Counted from the stretch's first letter, positions 26,757 to 35,828 are shown. The stretch: 64,000 bases of DNA from an uncultured Caulobacterales bacterium (GCA_937928165.1 CALFVT010000005.1:111372-175371), one strand, 5' to 3'. Notes: generated by a model from the sequence alone, not told the origin. Numbers and translations: made by a program.

Positions 26757-27239
26757 TTACGCAGCTTTCGACTTACTCGATGGTTTCGGTTTGATTAAAT
26801 TAAGTTTAGAATCCCGCGAAATTTTAATTTTTCTAGGTTTTAATGCCTCCGGAAGCTCTCGGCGAAGCGTAACTGTTAAAAGCCCGTTTTTAAGTTCCGC
26901 ACCTGTGACGACCACATGATCGGCCAGTTGAAACCGCCGCTCAAAGCCGCGCTCAGCAATGCCGCGGTGAAGATATTGGGTGTTTTCCAATGTTTCTGCC
27001 TGTGGTTTATGGCCCTTGACGGTCAAAACATTCTCATGGCTTTCAATATCAAGATCATCTTCGGCAAATCCTGCGATGGCGAGCTCGATTTGGTAATCAT
27101 CTTGCCCAATCTGCGCAACATTATAGGGCGGATAAGCCGAGCCATTGTTAACCTGTTGGTGAGCCGCATCAATAAGGCCGGCCATACGGTCAAGCCCGAC
27201 AAATGAACGGTAAAGGGGGGAAAAATCATAATTACGCAT
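26757..27239 (-). CDS. Small heat-shock protein (Hsp20/IbpA type)
   Basis: This 160-residue alpha-crystallin-domain chaperone holds unfolded proteins. The N-terminus (MRNYDFSPLYRSFVGLDR) is of the IbpA type, the domain includes YQIELAIAGF, LTVKGHK and GIAERGFERRF, and GLLTVTL lies at its end. The leader of about 80 bases holds a hairpin (TGGAT...ATCCA around CCCATATGGG). TTGCT lies just before the AAAAGGA ribosome site, as in ROSE-type thermometers, although the fold was not computed. An RpoH-like promoter lies upstream. Confidence 0.93.
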   Translation of the reverse strand: MRNYDFSPLYRSFVGLDRMAGLIDAAHQQVNNGSAYPPYNVAQIGQDDYQIELAIAGFAEDDLDIESHENVLTVKGHKPQAETLENTQYLHRGIAERGFERRFQLADHVVVTGAELKNGLLTVTLRRELPEALKPRKIKISRDSKLNLIKPKPSSKSKAA

Positions 27240-27328
27240 AAGTCATCCTTTTAAGCAATGTACGTTTTGGATCCCCATATGGGCAATCCAGTTTAAGTTT
27301 TAAGGCCCATTTCGGCGCCTCGCTCCCT

Positions 27329-27356
27329 AATTAAGTATGATTTTTAGAGCTTCAAG
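27329..27356 (-). promoter_or_regulatory. RpoH-type heat-shock promoter of hsp20
   Basis: On the minus strand CTTGAAG (27356-27350) is followed, 17 bases after its CTTG, by CTTAATT (27335-27329). The alphaproteobacterial RpoH consensus is close to CTTG-N17/18-CYTATNT, so only one fixed position differs. The transcript would start near 27322, giving an hsp20 leader of about 80 bases. Confidence 0.65.
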
Positions 27357-27470
27357 GGGATAATATTATGACAAAATTGTCAGATTAGATGTCCGCTGAA
27401 AACTTGCATCTTTGACCATTCGCGCCTATGGGCGAGGTCAGAGATTATTAAGCATAACCTGGAGTGACTC

Positions 27471-28358
27471 ATGACTTTTACATCAAAGCTGTCTTTAGCG
27501 GCCGCCTCTTTTATCATTATAACTGGGGCTACGGCCTGTTCTAAATCGGCTGACGTGGTTGAGAAATCGGCCTCCGCCGTGAGCGAAACGGTTCAACCAG
27601 AGGTCAAGACCGTATCATGGGATGATGTCCTGGCGCATCCGCGCCGCGCCGATGAGGCCACCCGTGATAAATTCCGTAACCCCAAAGAAACCCTTAAGTT
27701 TTTTGAAGTCACTGCAGGTAAAAAAGTCGTTGAAATTGCGCCCGGTTGGTACACAAATGTAATCGCACCTTATATTGCAGCCAATGGCGGGACTTATGTG
27801 GCGGCTATTCGGCCTGATGGACTCGGGGAGCGCAGTGATGCCCGCAATGCGGCGTTTAAAGAAAAATATAGCGACGCAGAGGTTTACGGCAATATTGAAT
27901 TTGGTGGTTTTGGGAAAGATAATTACGAATTTACAGCGCCGGGCACGGCCGATGTTGTCCTCACCTTCCGTAATGTTCATAACTGGATGGGCGGCGAATA
28001 TGCCCAAGAGGCTTTTGATGCTTTCTACGCAAGCTTGAAGCCCGGCGGAATTTTAGGCGTTGTAGAACACCGCTTGCCGGAATCAGCCGAGCAAAATCCG
28101 CGCGGGCGTCAGGGTTATGTACAAGTTAGCTATATGAAAGATTTGGCCGCCAAGGCGGGATTTGAATTTGTCGCTTCTAGCGAAGTTAATGCGAATCCAA
28201 AAGATACAGCGGATCATCCGTTTAACGTTTGGACACTGCCGCCGGCGTCTTTTACCGGAAATGAGCGCAACCCTGCGCCCGAAGGCTTTGATGCGGCTAA
28301 ATATAAAAATATCGGCGAAAGTGACCGCGCAACATTGAAATTTCGCAAGCCAAAATAA
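27471..28358 (+). CDS. Exported class I methyltransferase-like lipoprotein
   Basis: This 295-residue protein resembles the predicted methyltransferases of COG4798. The core has the nucleotide-binding-like VVEIAPGWYTNVIAPY, an acidic strand VAAIRPDG, DVVLTFRNVHNW and PGGILGVVEHR. The N-terminus is a signal peptide ending in GATACSKS, so it is probably a lipoprotein. SAM is not expected in the periplasm, so the export signal makes the activity puzzling. An imperfect GGCCA/TGGCC hairpin follows at 28384-28405. Confidence 0.8.
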   Translation: MTFTSKLSLAAASFIIITGATACSKSADVVEKSASAVSETVQPEVKTVSWDDVLAHPRRADEATRDKFRNPKETLKFFEVTAGKKVVEIAPGWYTNVIAPYIAANGGTYVAAIRPDGLGERSDARNAAFKEKYSDAEVYGNIEFGGFGKDNYEFTAPGTADVVLTFRNVHNWMGGEYAQEAFDAFYASLKPGGILGVVEHRLPESAEQNPRGRQGYVQVSYMKDLAAKAGFEFVASSEVNANPKDTADHPFNVWTLPPASFTGNERNPAPEGFDAAKYKNIGESDRATLKFRKPK

Positions 28359-28456
28359 GCCTATGTGAGATTTATAACCTGTTAGGGCCAATATTTTCTG
28401 GCCTTGGCTTCATTATCTCTGCATAAGCATGATAAATCTTAACGAAAGGGATAATC

Positions 28457-28750
28457 ATGAGCCTTGACGACATCATCGCAAAAATGAACGAAGCTCTCAG
28501 CGCCTCTGGCGGTTTGGACAAATCTGTAAAATTCGACTTTGGAGATGACGGTAAAATCTTTGCCTCCGGAACAGAAGCGGTTGCCTCGGATGATGAGGCC
28601 GATTGCACGATCTCCGTTGATAAAGACGATTTTATTGCGATGGCCGCCGGTGAACTCGATCCGATGATGGCCTTTATGTCTGGTAAGTTAAAAGTGGCTG
28701 GCGATATGTCAGTGGCGATGGGCTTGCAGAGTTTATTTAGCTCTATGTAG
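28457..28750 (+). CDS. SCP2 sterol-binding domain protein
   Basis: This 97-residue protein is a stand-alone SCP2 fold that binds lipids in a hydrophobic pocket. The conserved segments ADCTISVDKDDFIAMAAGELDPMMAFMSGKLKVAGDM and the C-terminal amphipathic helix are present. AAAGGG precedes the ATG. Bacterial homologues are thought to carry fatty acids or acyl-CoA; the ligand here is unknown. A strong terminator follows directly. Confidence 0.88.
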   Translation: MSLDDIIAKMNEALSASGGLDKSVKFDFGDDGKIFASGTEAVASDDEADCTISVDKDDFIAMAAGELDPMMAFMSGKLKVAGDMSVAMGLQSLFSSM

Positions 28751-28770
28751 CCAGATGAAAATTTAAATAT

Positions 28771-28794
28771 GGGGGGGCCTAGCCCCCCTTTTTT
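28771..28794 (+). terminator. Intrinsic terminator of the SCP2 gene, abutting the next start codon
   Basis: Six or seven G pair with six C around a short palindromic loop, followed by six T. The last T is directly before ATG 28795 of the next gene. Confidence 0.85.
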
Positions 28795-29769
28795 ATGACT
28801 ATATTGCCCTCATTATCTTCATATCCTCCGGCCGAAATCATGGCCCCCAAAGGTGCGCCGATCCCAGCTCGCCTTGCGCCTTTGATTCAGGCTTTTTATC
28901 TGGAGAGGGATGGTGTGCGCTTACGGGTATTACGCGCCGCTAAGCCAAGTGTTCCCGCGCGGGGCACGGTGATTATATCACCGGGGCGAACCGAGTTTGT
29001 TGAAAAATATTTTGAAACCGCTGAAGAGTTTATCAACCGCCGTTTTACCGTAATTGTTATTGACCATAGAGGGCAAGGGCTGTCCTCACGGCTGCTGGAT
29101 GATCCGCTTAAATCCTATATACGCCGCTTTCAAGATTATGCGGATGATCTTGGCTTTATTATTGATGAGCTCGGCGCGAACTTGCCAAAGCCGCATATAC
29201 TCCTCGCGCATTCCATGGGAGGCTGTATTGCCTTGCAATCAGTGATTAGCGGGACAAGCAAGCCTGCTGCCGTTATTTGTTCTGCGCCTATGTTGGGGTT
29301 ATATGATTTGGATACACCGATTATTCGCTGGGTCTTATGCGGCCTGTCTATACTGGGCATGTCCAAACGTAACCTGCCGTTTCAAGGGCAGCAGCGCGGC
29401 TTGCCAGTAGCATTTAAAAATAATAAGCTAACCTCTGATATAACCCGCTTTACACGCTGGGAGGCTTATTTCACGCAAATAAGCGCGTTGCGAGTAGCGG
29501 GCCCAACATTGGGCTGGATTAAAGCGGCTCTAGAAAGCATGAGATTTGTAAACCGTAATGCGGTGCAAGTGAAAACGCCGACCTTAATTGTGGCGGCAGG
29601 CGGCGATCCTATTGTTGACCCCGCTTCAAACCGAAATTTTGCAGAAAAGTCTGGTGCAGAGTTTAAGATTATCCCAGGGGCGCTGCATGAATTATTTCTT
29701 GAACAAGATATTTACCGCGATCAATTCTATGCGGCGGTGGATAATTTCTTAGATAAAAACGCCCTTTAA
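28795..29769 (+). CDS. Alpha/beta hydrolase, lysophospholipase (PldB) type
   Basis: This 324-residue hydrolase follows COG2267. The oxyanion segment is VIISPGRTEF, DHRGQGLSSR follows, the nucleophile is in HSMGG, the acid in GDPIVDP and the histidine in PGALHELFLEQD. It probably hydrolyses monoacylglycerols or lysophospholipids. ATG 28795 lies right behind the terminator of the SCP2 gene and has no ribosome site of its own. ATG 28840 (MAPKGAPIP) is an alternative without a good site either, so translation may be leaderless. Confidence 0.85.
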   Translation: MTILPSLSSYPPAEIMAPKGAPIPARLAPLIQAFYLERDGVRLRVLRAAKPSVPARGTVIISPGRTEFVEKYFETAEEFINRRFTVIVIDHRGQGLSSRLLDDPLKSYIRRFQDYADDLGFIIDELGANLPKPHILLAHSMGGCIALQSVISGTSKPAAVICSAPMLGLYDLDTPIIRWVLCGLSILGMSKRNLPFQGQQRGLPVAFKNNKLTSDITRFTRWEAYFTQISALRVAGPTLGWIKAALESMRFVNRNAVQVKTPTLIVAAGGDPIVDPASNRNFAEKSGAEFKIIPGALHELFLEQDIYRDQFYAAVDNFLDKNAL

Positions 29770-29794
29770 TAGCTGCGTTTATCTGGCCGTTATA

Positions 29795-30625
29795 TTAGGG
29801 CATCATTGCGCGGCCTAAATAGGTATAAAGCTCCGGTAAGAGCGCTGGGTCACTCACTGCCACTACTTGACCGCCGTTGACGCAACTCCCGCCGTGCCAA
29901 TTTGTCATCACCCCGCCGGCGCCTTCGACGACGGGTATGAGCGCGCGCACATCACAGGGCTTAAGGCTGGATTCGATAACAATATTAATGCGCCCCTGCG
30001 CTAAAAGTCCATAACCCAACGCATCAAGCCCTAGGCGGGAGAAGCGCGTTCCGCGGCGTATCATATTATAGGCGGCAAACTCTCCAGCGTTAAACATCGC
30101 CAAAGGTTCTGTGCAGGCAATAATTGCATTTTTCAATACAGGGCAGGGGGCAGATTTAAGTGGTGTGATAGCAGTCTTATCTGTCTCAACCCAAGCCCTT
30201 TTTTCGCTGTTATGATGAGCTGCGCCCATATAGCTTGTATTAAGCGCCGGAAGATCAACCATGCCTAGTGCAGGCTGCCCGTTTTGGGATAAAGCAATTA
30301 GCGTGCTCCAAACGGGAACGCCGGCAATAAAGGCGCGGGTGCCATCAATCGGATCAAGGGTCCATGTAAAAGCGTTATGGCCCTTCATGTCTTCCAGCTC
30401 TTCGCCCGTGATGGAGTCTTCAGGAAAGTGAGCCCGGATAAGCGTACGCAGTTTTTGTTCTGCTTTGATATCAGCATCCGTCACCGGATCATACTCAAGG
30501 CCGGATTTATTTACGATTCCAGTTGGCTTGGCGTAAAGCGGCAAGGTTATCCCCCGCGCTGCGCTGCGTAGCCGGGGGAATAGATCAAGCCTTTGGGATA
30601 GCTCTGTCGTCATAAGCTCGGTCAT
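29795..30625 (-). CDS. hisN: Histidinol-phosphatase of the inositol monophosphatase family
   Basis: This 276-residue protein has the metal-binding motifs of the IMPase fold: TDADIKAEQ, GEELED and WTLDPIDGTRAFIAGVPVWSTL, with SSLKPCDVRALIPVVEGAGG near the C-terminus. The GTRAFIAG-PVWSTLIAL and EGAGG-TNW segments fit HisN of actinobacteria and alphaproteobacteria better than inositol monophosphatase. It would make histidinol in histidine synthesis. No other his gene is near. Confidence 0.85.
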   Translation of the reverse strand: MTELMTTELSQRLDLFPRLRSAARGITLPLYAKPTGIVNKSGLEYDPVTDADIKAEQKLRTLIRAHFPEDSITGEELEDMKGHNAFTWTLDPIDGTRAFIAGVPVWSTLIALSQNGQPALGMVDLPALNTSYMGAAHHNSEKRAWVETDKTAITPLKSAPCPVLKNAIIACTEPLAMFNAGEFAAYNMIRRGTRFSRLGLDALGYGLLAQGRINIVIESSLKPCDVRALIPVVEGAGGVMTNWHGGSCVNGGQVVAVSDPALLPELYTYLGRAMMP

Positions 30626-30694
30626 AAGTTATGCCTATAGGAGATAGACTCCGTTGACGACAATAGGCAAAATTACTTTAGTCTTGTTTTGTCT

Positions 30695-31099
30695 TTAAGA
30701 CGTGACGAGACCGAGCCTTGGCTTTTCCCGCAGCTCCAATGACTTTGCAAGGTCAAGAAGATGTTTGCGCGGGCCTTCCCCGATTGAGTAATAAGCGCGG
30801 ACAAGGTCCATAGTTTCCTTTTTTGACATAATATCGGGAGCCATAAACTCTGGAATATCTTCGGGGTTTTGTTGGTCGCGTTCGGATAGACCATCATAGA
30901 AATATTGCACAGGAATATTCAAGGCTTCGGCGAGCTCAAATAGGCGCGCCGCACTCACGCGGTTCGCGCCGCATTCATATTTCTGAATCTGCTGAAAGCG
31001 CACGCCAACAAGCTCGGCAAGGGATTGCTGGGTATAGCCCATAAGGCGGCGGCGGCGGCGTAGGCGGCGTCCGACATGGTAATCAATTTCGTTGGTCAT
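30695..31099 (-). CDS. XRE family helix-turn-helix regulator
   Basis: This 134-residue protein has an N-terminal Cro/CI-type helix-turn-helix (RLRRRRRLMGYTQQSLAELV, then FQQIQKYECGANRVSAARL) and a helical tail. It belongs to a widespread alphaproteobacterial family of short regulators, some linked to exopolysaccharide or cell-cycle control. AGGA precedes ATG 31099. Its target is not known; a palindrome in its own leader may be an operator. Confidence 0.88.
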   Translation of the reverse strand: MTNEIDYHVGRRLRRRRRLMGYTQQSLAELVGVRFQQIQKYECGANRVSAARLFELAEALNIPVQYFYDGLSERDQQNPEDIPEFMAPDIMSKKETMDLVRAYYSIGEGPRKHLLDLAKSLELREKPRLGLVTS

Positions 31100-31122
31100 A
31101 GTCAGTCCTATTACAAATCCAA

Positions 31123-31137
31123 GACCCGCAGCGGGTC
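31123..31137. promoter_or_regulatory. 15-base palindrome in the leader of the XRE regulator
   Basis: GACCCGC, one base and GCGGGTC form a perfect palindrome 24 bases upstream of the XRE start. It may be an autoregulatory operator. A second inverted repeat, ATTTCGC at 31226-31232 and GCGAAAT at 31243-31249, lies further up, on the side of trpF. Confidence 0.4.
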
Positions 31138-31363
31138 ATTACGGAGGTTTCGTGTAATAAGAGAGCAAAATACGTGCCATGTTGATTACTAAGTGATCGC
31201 GCCATAGGTGAGCGAAAATAGCCGAATTTCGCCTCTTTTTGCGCGAAATATACCCGATTGGGATTGGTTAACTCTATGTTGTTTCATTATGGCACAGGCG
31301 GGCGGGCTGTAATCTTACGGTGGAATATTGCTATTGCGCAGCAGCTCGGCTATGGCGCAGCCT

Positions 31364-32017
31364 ATGACAATACAGGCGAAAATATGCGGCCTTATGCGCC
31401 CTGAAGACGTAGAGACCGCTGTGCGCTACGGTGCAGACTATCTCGGCTTTATCGTTGAGGCAGCCAGCCCAAGGCGGCTTACGACCGCGCAAGCCGCAGC
31501 ACTTGCGGGGCCAGTGAAGGGGATTGTCCCCCGCGCCGCCGTGACTGTCAATGCGGATGATGACATGCTCTCGGCCATCATGTCGCAAATGACGCCAGAC
31601 TATATCCAATGCCATGGAGACGAAACGCCGGAACGTATTGCCGAAATTACCCGCAAGTTCTCTGTTAAAATCATCAAGGCCTGCGCGGTTGCGTGTGATG
31701 ACGACATGAAACGTGCCAGTGAATTTAGTGGCGCAGCGGATCTTATTTTATTTGACGCCAAACCGCCCAAGGGCTCAGATGTGCGCGGCGGTCACGGTAT
31801 TAAAATTGATTGGGACATTATAACCCGCGCCCCGATGCCGCGCCGCTTTATGCTCGCGGGCGGGCTGACGCCTGAAAATATACGCGCGGCTATCAATGCG
31901 GTTCGTGCGCCGATTGTCGATGTTAGCTCTGGCGTTGAAACCTCACCGGGGGTAAAAGACGCCGCAAAGATCAAAGCCTTTATGGACGCAGTTAAAAACA
32001 GGCCGCAAAATGGGTAA
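31364..32017 (+). CDS. trpF: Phosphoribosylanthranilate isomerase
   Basis: This enzyme isomerises phosphoribosylanthranilate in tryptophan synthesis. The protein starts [10 protein letters not shown], with the catalytic cysteine, has IQCHGDE and [10 protein letters not shown], and ends with AGGLTPENI and [15 protein letters not shown]. It is 217 residues long. Starts at 31352 and TTG 31328 are also in frame; none has a clear ribosome site, and I prefer the one nearest the family's start. It overlaps trpB by eight bases. Confidence 0.93.
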   Translation: MTIQAKICGLMRPEDVETAVRYGADYLGFIVEAASPRRLTTAQAAALAGPVKGIVPRAAVTVNADDDMLSAIMSQMTPDYIQCHGDETPERIAEITRKFSVKIIKACAVACDDDMKRASEFSGAADLILFDAKPPKGSDVRGGHGIKIDWDIITRAPMPRRFMLAGGLTPENIRAAINAVRAPIVDVSSGVETSPGVKDAAKIKAFMDAVKNRPQNG

Positions 32018-33254
32018 AATAGATAATAGAGCATGGCCCGATGAAAATGGCCGCTTCGGAGACTTCGGCGGGCGCTATGTCGCTGAAACCCTAATGCCGC
32101 CGATTCTAGCGCTGGAAAAAGCCTATGAAGAGGCCAAGGCCGATCCGAGCTTCCTACGCGAGATTGATGAATTTTTCGCCCATTATATTGGCCGCCCCAG
32201 CCCGCTTTATTTCGCTGAGCGCCTAACAGAACATGCAAATGGCGCGAAGATTTATTTCAAGCGCGATGAGCTTAATCACACCGGTGCCCATAAGATCAAT
32301 AATTGCATGGGCCAGCTTTTACTCGCCAAGCGCATGGGCAAAAAGCGTATTATCGCCGAAACGGGCGCGGGGCAGCACGGGGTTGCCACAGCCACAGTCG
32401 CCGCGCGGCTTGGTATGGAATGTATCGTCTATATGGGCGCAACGGATATTGTCCGCCAAAAGCCGAATGTGTTTCGGATGCGCCTTTTGGGGGCGGAAGT
32501 CCGCGCCGTTCATAGCGGCACGGCGACTTTAAAAGATGCTATGAACGAAGCCCTGCGCGATTGGGTGACCAATGTTGCCGAGACATTTTATTGTATCGGA
32601 ACTGTGGCAGGGCCGCATCCTTATCCCGCCATGGTGCGGGATTTCCAAGCCATTATTGGCCGCGAAGCCAAGGCGCAAATCCTTGAACGTGAAGGACGTT
32701 TGCCCGATGCGGTGATTGCCTGTATCGGCGGCGGGTCTAATGCCATGGGCCTGTTCCATGATTTTATTCCCGATACATCTGTGCGCTTGATTGGCGTCGA
32801 GGCCGCCGGGCGGGGCGTTGATAGCGGCCTTCACGCGGCAAGCCTGACAGGGGGGAGTCCCGGCGTTCTCCACGGGAACCGCACTTATTTACTCCAAGAC
32901 GAGCATGGCCAAATTTCTGATGCTCACTCGATTTCTGCGGGGCTTGATTACCCCGGAATTGGCCCGGAACATGCGTGGCTCCATGACACAGGCCGTGCCG
33001 AATATGTCAGCGCGACCGACACCGAAGCGCTCGAGCATTTTCAGCTTTGCGCGAAATTAGAAGGTATATTACCTGCGCTCGAGCCGAGCCACGCCCTCCC
33101 GCGTACCCTTGATACCGCGAAAGAGCTCGGCAAAGACGGCCTGATCATCATGAACATGTGCGGCCGCGGCGATAAGGACGTGTTTACAATCGCGGATGCT
33201 CTCGGAGAAGAAATCTCCGAAGGCACGGAGGGGGTGAATAGGAAGGCATATTAA
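32010..33254 (+). CDS. trpB: Tryptophan synthase beta subunit
   Basis: TrpB joins indole and serine with pyridoxal phosphate. The PLP lysine lies in [12 protein letters not shown], the phosphate-binding segment is [10 protein letters not shown], and the loop [12 protein letters not shown] is intact. The 414 residues fit the family. Coupled to trpF by overlap. In most alphaproteobacteria trpA follows at once; here a 1.75-kb insert separates them. Confidence 0.97.
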   Translation: MGKIDNRAWPDENGRFGDFGGRYVAETLMPPILALEKAYEEAKADPSFLREIDEFFAHYIGRPSPLYFAERLTEHANGAKIYFKRDELNHTGAHKINNCMGQLLLAKRMGKKRIIAETGAGQHGVATATVAARLGMECIVYMGATDIVRQKPNVFRMRLLGAEVRAVHSGTATLKDAMNEALRDWVTNVAETFYCIGTVAGPHPYPAMVRDFQAIIGREAKAQILEREGRLPDAVIACIGGGSNAMGLFHDFIPDTSVRLIGVEAAGRGVDSGLHAASLTGGSPGVLHGNRTYLLQDEHGQISDAHSISAGLDYPGIGPEHAWLHDTGRAEYVSATDTEALEHFQLCAKLEGILPALEPSHALPRTLDTAKELGKDGLIIMNMCGRGDKDVFTIADALGEEISEGTEGVNRKAY

Positions 33255-33747
33255 GTGTGAGACGCCGCATCCTTCATGGCAGGCTTCGTTCTCCTTAGGA
33301 TAAGGCAATATTTCAAAAAGAAATCCACGCCCTCAAAACCTCGCTTATTATAGATATGTCCCATCCACGGACAGGCAAGCGTACGTTGGCTGGTCGGGTG
33401 GGATCGGCGGGGGCCGGATACGGGCAGGAGTCACGCGCTTGCTACGTCCGGCCGTACTTTGGTCGCAGCGGATAGAACCATTCCGGTCCCAGACTGCGCA
33501 AAACCCTGCCGCCGTGCGGTTGATAGCCCTGCGAAACACAAAGTTATTCGGTATCCGGTAGGGTATCGCCGCACGGATTGTCCACCCTTTACCACGCCTT
33601 AGCGGTAAAGGATAATTGCGCGTGCCTAAGTGGCGGCGTGTTGATTGCTCTGATATTTCATGTAAAATATAACTATACGCAACAAGCTTATGATGTTTGT
33701 GCTTTAGAGTTTAATCTTATATAATTTTATCTTTACCTGAGGACGAT
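33255..33747. other. 490-base non-coding stretch after trpB, partly GC-rich and structured
   Basis: No convincing gene is seen in this stretch on either strand. The middle (about 33370-33620) is more GC-rich than the flanks and has several inverted repeats. GGCCGGA near 33413 pairs with TCCGGCC near 33447. CCTTTAC...GTAAAGG with an inner CGC/GCG lies near 33588-33613. I compared it by eye with tmRNA, RNase P, 4.5S and common riboswitches and found no signature. The end is AT-rich and holds the promoter region of the SEL1 gene. Confidence 0.4.
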
Positions 33748-34911
33748 ATGCGAAACTTTTTAAAGGCTGTTGTGATTTGCTTTTTAAGTGCAAGTCTTTT
33801 TGCAACTGTAGTTGCGCAAGAAAGTGAACGTGATTATTCAAATCTTTCCACGGGTGAGTTGGAAGATTTACATCTTAATGGTGATATTCACGCCACTTTC
33901 ACCCTTGGTTTCAATCATTTCTTTTATGACGACACGTCTATAAAAGAGGGCGTAACAGATGTTGATTTTGGATTATCGTTTTTGGAAGTGGCCCATGAAA
34001 AAGGTCATGATAGGGCAAATTCGCTCTTAAATGCTATTTATCTACACGGCTTGTTTGGCCTTGAGGAAGATTTTGAAAAAGCAAATCGTTACAGCCTTGA
34101 AGCGGCCAAACGCGGCAGTGTTGTTGCCAAAGTTAATTATGGACTGCAAAATATAGATAGCCCTAATCTTTCAAACGCGCAGCGCGCCCTTGATTATTTA
34201 ATAGAGGCTAAGGATCATGATAAATTTGGCGGAGAGGTTTCACGAAAATTGACCTTGCTGCATTATTTCGGAAATGATCATTTTAAAGCTGACTATGTTA
34301 AGGCGCGCGGCTTTGCTGAGATATGCGTGCTATTCGATGAATCTGAGGGTGATTGTGAATTTATTCTTGCACGGGATTATCAAAACGGATGGGGCGGGGA
34401 AGTTGATGAAAAAAGAAGCGCCGAGCTATTTTTACAAGGTGCGCAATCCAAAAATTCTGCGGCGATGTGGTATGCGGCGATGAATATTTTAAATGGCCGT
34501 CATGGTGAACCTAAGCTGGAAGCGGCATTTGATTGGGTTAAGAAGTCGGCCGAATTAGATTATGAAAACGCTATGATTAGTCTTGGCGTGATGTATGCCC
34601 TTGGACAAGGGACAGAAGTTGATTACGAAAAATCCTATGCAGTCTATGAAAAGGCGGCGGGTCTTGGGAGCGCCCATGCACTGCGATCTATGGCGTCTAT
34701 GCACTGCACAGCAGAGGGGCGGGAAGAAAATCTAGATATTTGCCGTGGTGGTTTACTCCTTGCGGCAAAGTTTGGGGATGACCAAGCACCGTTATTATTG
34801 AAAAATATGTTTGAGATTGAACCAGATGGTTTGACGGCAGGTTTGGACGATCAAAACACTGGAGGGCGTTATTGGGTTCAAAAATTTCCTTGGTTGTCTG
34901 AAAACAACTGA
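33748..34911 (+). CDS. Secreted SEL1-repeat protein
   Basis: This 387-residue protein has a signal peptide (MRNFLKAVVICFLSASLFATVVA) and several SEL1-like (TPR-type) helical repeats, clearest at AMISLGVMYALGQGTEVDYEKSYAVYEKAA and at the segment around DRANSLLNAIYLHGLFG. Such proteins usually scaffold protein contacts in the periplasm. It sits between trpB and trpA, is more AT-rich than its neighbours and has no evident link with tryptophan, so it looks like an insertion. Confidence 0.85.
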   Translation: MRNFLKAVVICFLSASLFATVVAQESERDYSNLSTGELEDLHLNGDIHATFTLGFNHFFYDDTSIKEGVTDVDFGLSFLEVAHEKGHDRANSLLNAIYLHGLFGLEEDFEKANRYSLEAAKRGSVVAKVNYGLQNIDSPNLSNAQRALDYLIEAKDHDKFGGEVSRKLTLLHYFGNDHFKADYVKARGFAEICVLFDESEGDCEFILARDYQNGWGGEVDEKRSAELFLQGAQSKNSAAMWYAAMNILNGRHGEPKLEAAFDWVKKSAELDYENAMISLGVMYALGQGTEVDYEKSYAVYEKAAGLGSAHALRSMASMHCTAEGREENLDICRGGLLLAAKFGDDQAPLLLKNMFEIEPDGLTAGLDDQNTGGRYWVQKFPWLSENN

Positions 34912-35005
34912 GTCTATATGTCAATTTAACCCTGTGATTATCTAAATAAATAGCGGATATTTTAACACTAGTCAGGCGGATTGAAATCCCCTAACAGCGC
35001 CCATT

Positions 35006-35794
35006 ATGACGAAACGTATTGACCAGATATTTGAATCCCGCCGCGCCAAAGGCCAAGCCGTTTTTGTGGCTTATATGATGGGCGGTGACCCAGACCGTGC
35101 GGCCTCGCAAAAATTGCTTGGCGCTATGCCAGAGGCGGGGGTTGATATTATCGAGTTGGGCATTCCTTTTACCGACCCGATGGCGGACGGCCCCGTCATT
35201 GAAGAAGCGGGCATACGCGCGCGGGCGGGCGGGGCGAGCCTTTCAAGCGTTTTAGATATGGCGGCCGAGTTTCGCCGCAGTAATCAAACGACGCCGATTA
35301 TTGTCATGGGCTATTGCAACCCGATTCATCATATGGGTTACGGCGCATTTGCAGCAGCGGCCAAGGCGGCGGGAGTTGATGGGGCGATTATTGTTGACCT
35401 ACCGCCCGAAGAAGATAGCGAGCTTCGCGCGGCCTTTGAAACCCATGATTTGGCGTTGATACGGCTTGCAACGCCGACAACCGATGCCGAGCGCTTGCCG
35501 AAAGTCGTCGCGGGCACAAAGGGCTTTGTTTATTATGTCTCTATGACGGGCATTACCGGCGCGAGCTTTACGCAGGCTAGCAGCGTGAAAGACCAAGTGG
35601 CCGCCATTCGCGCTGCCTCCGGCTTGCCTGTGGCCGTGGGCTTTGGGGTGAAAACGCCGCAGCGCGCGGCGGAAGTGGCCAAAGACGCCGACGGGGTCGT
35701 CGTCGGCACAGCGATTGTAAAGACCTTTCACGAACATGGCCATGATGCGGCCATCGCGCTTATTCGCTCACTGGCTAATGCGGCCCATAGTTAA
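35006..35794 (+). CDS. trpA: Tryptophan synthase alpha subunit
   Basis: TrpA cleaves indole-glycerol phosphate to indole. The catalytic glutamate lies in ELGIPFTDPMADGP together with the aspartate. PPEEDSELR, TPTTDAERLP, YYVSMTGITGA and VGFGVKTPQ follow in the usual order. It is 262 residues. It starts 94 bases after the SEL1 gene and may need its own promoter. Confidence 0.97.
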   Translation: MTKRIDQIFESRRAKGQAVFVAYMMGGDPDRAASQKLLGAMPEAGVDIIELGIPFTDPMADGPVIEEAGIRARAGGASLSSVLDMAAEFRRSNQTTPIIVMGYCNPIHHMGYGAFAAAAKAAGVDGAIIVDLPPEEDSELRAAFETHDLALIRLATPTTDAERLPKVVAGTKGFVYYVSMTGITGASFTQASSVKDQVAAIRAASGLPVAVGFGVKTPQRAAEVAKDADGVVVGTAIVKTFHEHGHDAAIALIRSLANAAHS

Positions 35795-35828
35795 TTAACT
35801 CGGCCGCATAACCCTATATTGTTAGGCC

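Noticed and set aside
33348..33539. 63-codon minus-strand reading frame after trpB
   Set aside because: It is proline- and arginine-rich with no family likeness and no ribosome site, in a region that looks structured rather than coding.
33255..33747. tmRNA, RNase P RNA, 4.5S RNA or a known riboswitch
   Set aside because: I looked for their core sequences (such as GAGGAAAGTCC, GGAAGGAAGCAG, a tag-peptide frame and common aptamer boxes) and found none on either strand.
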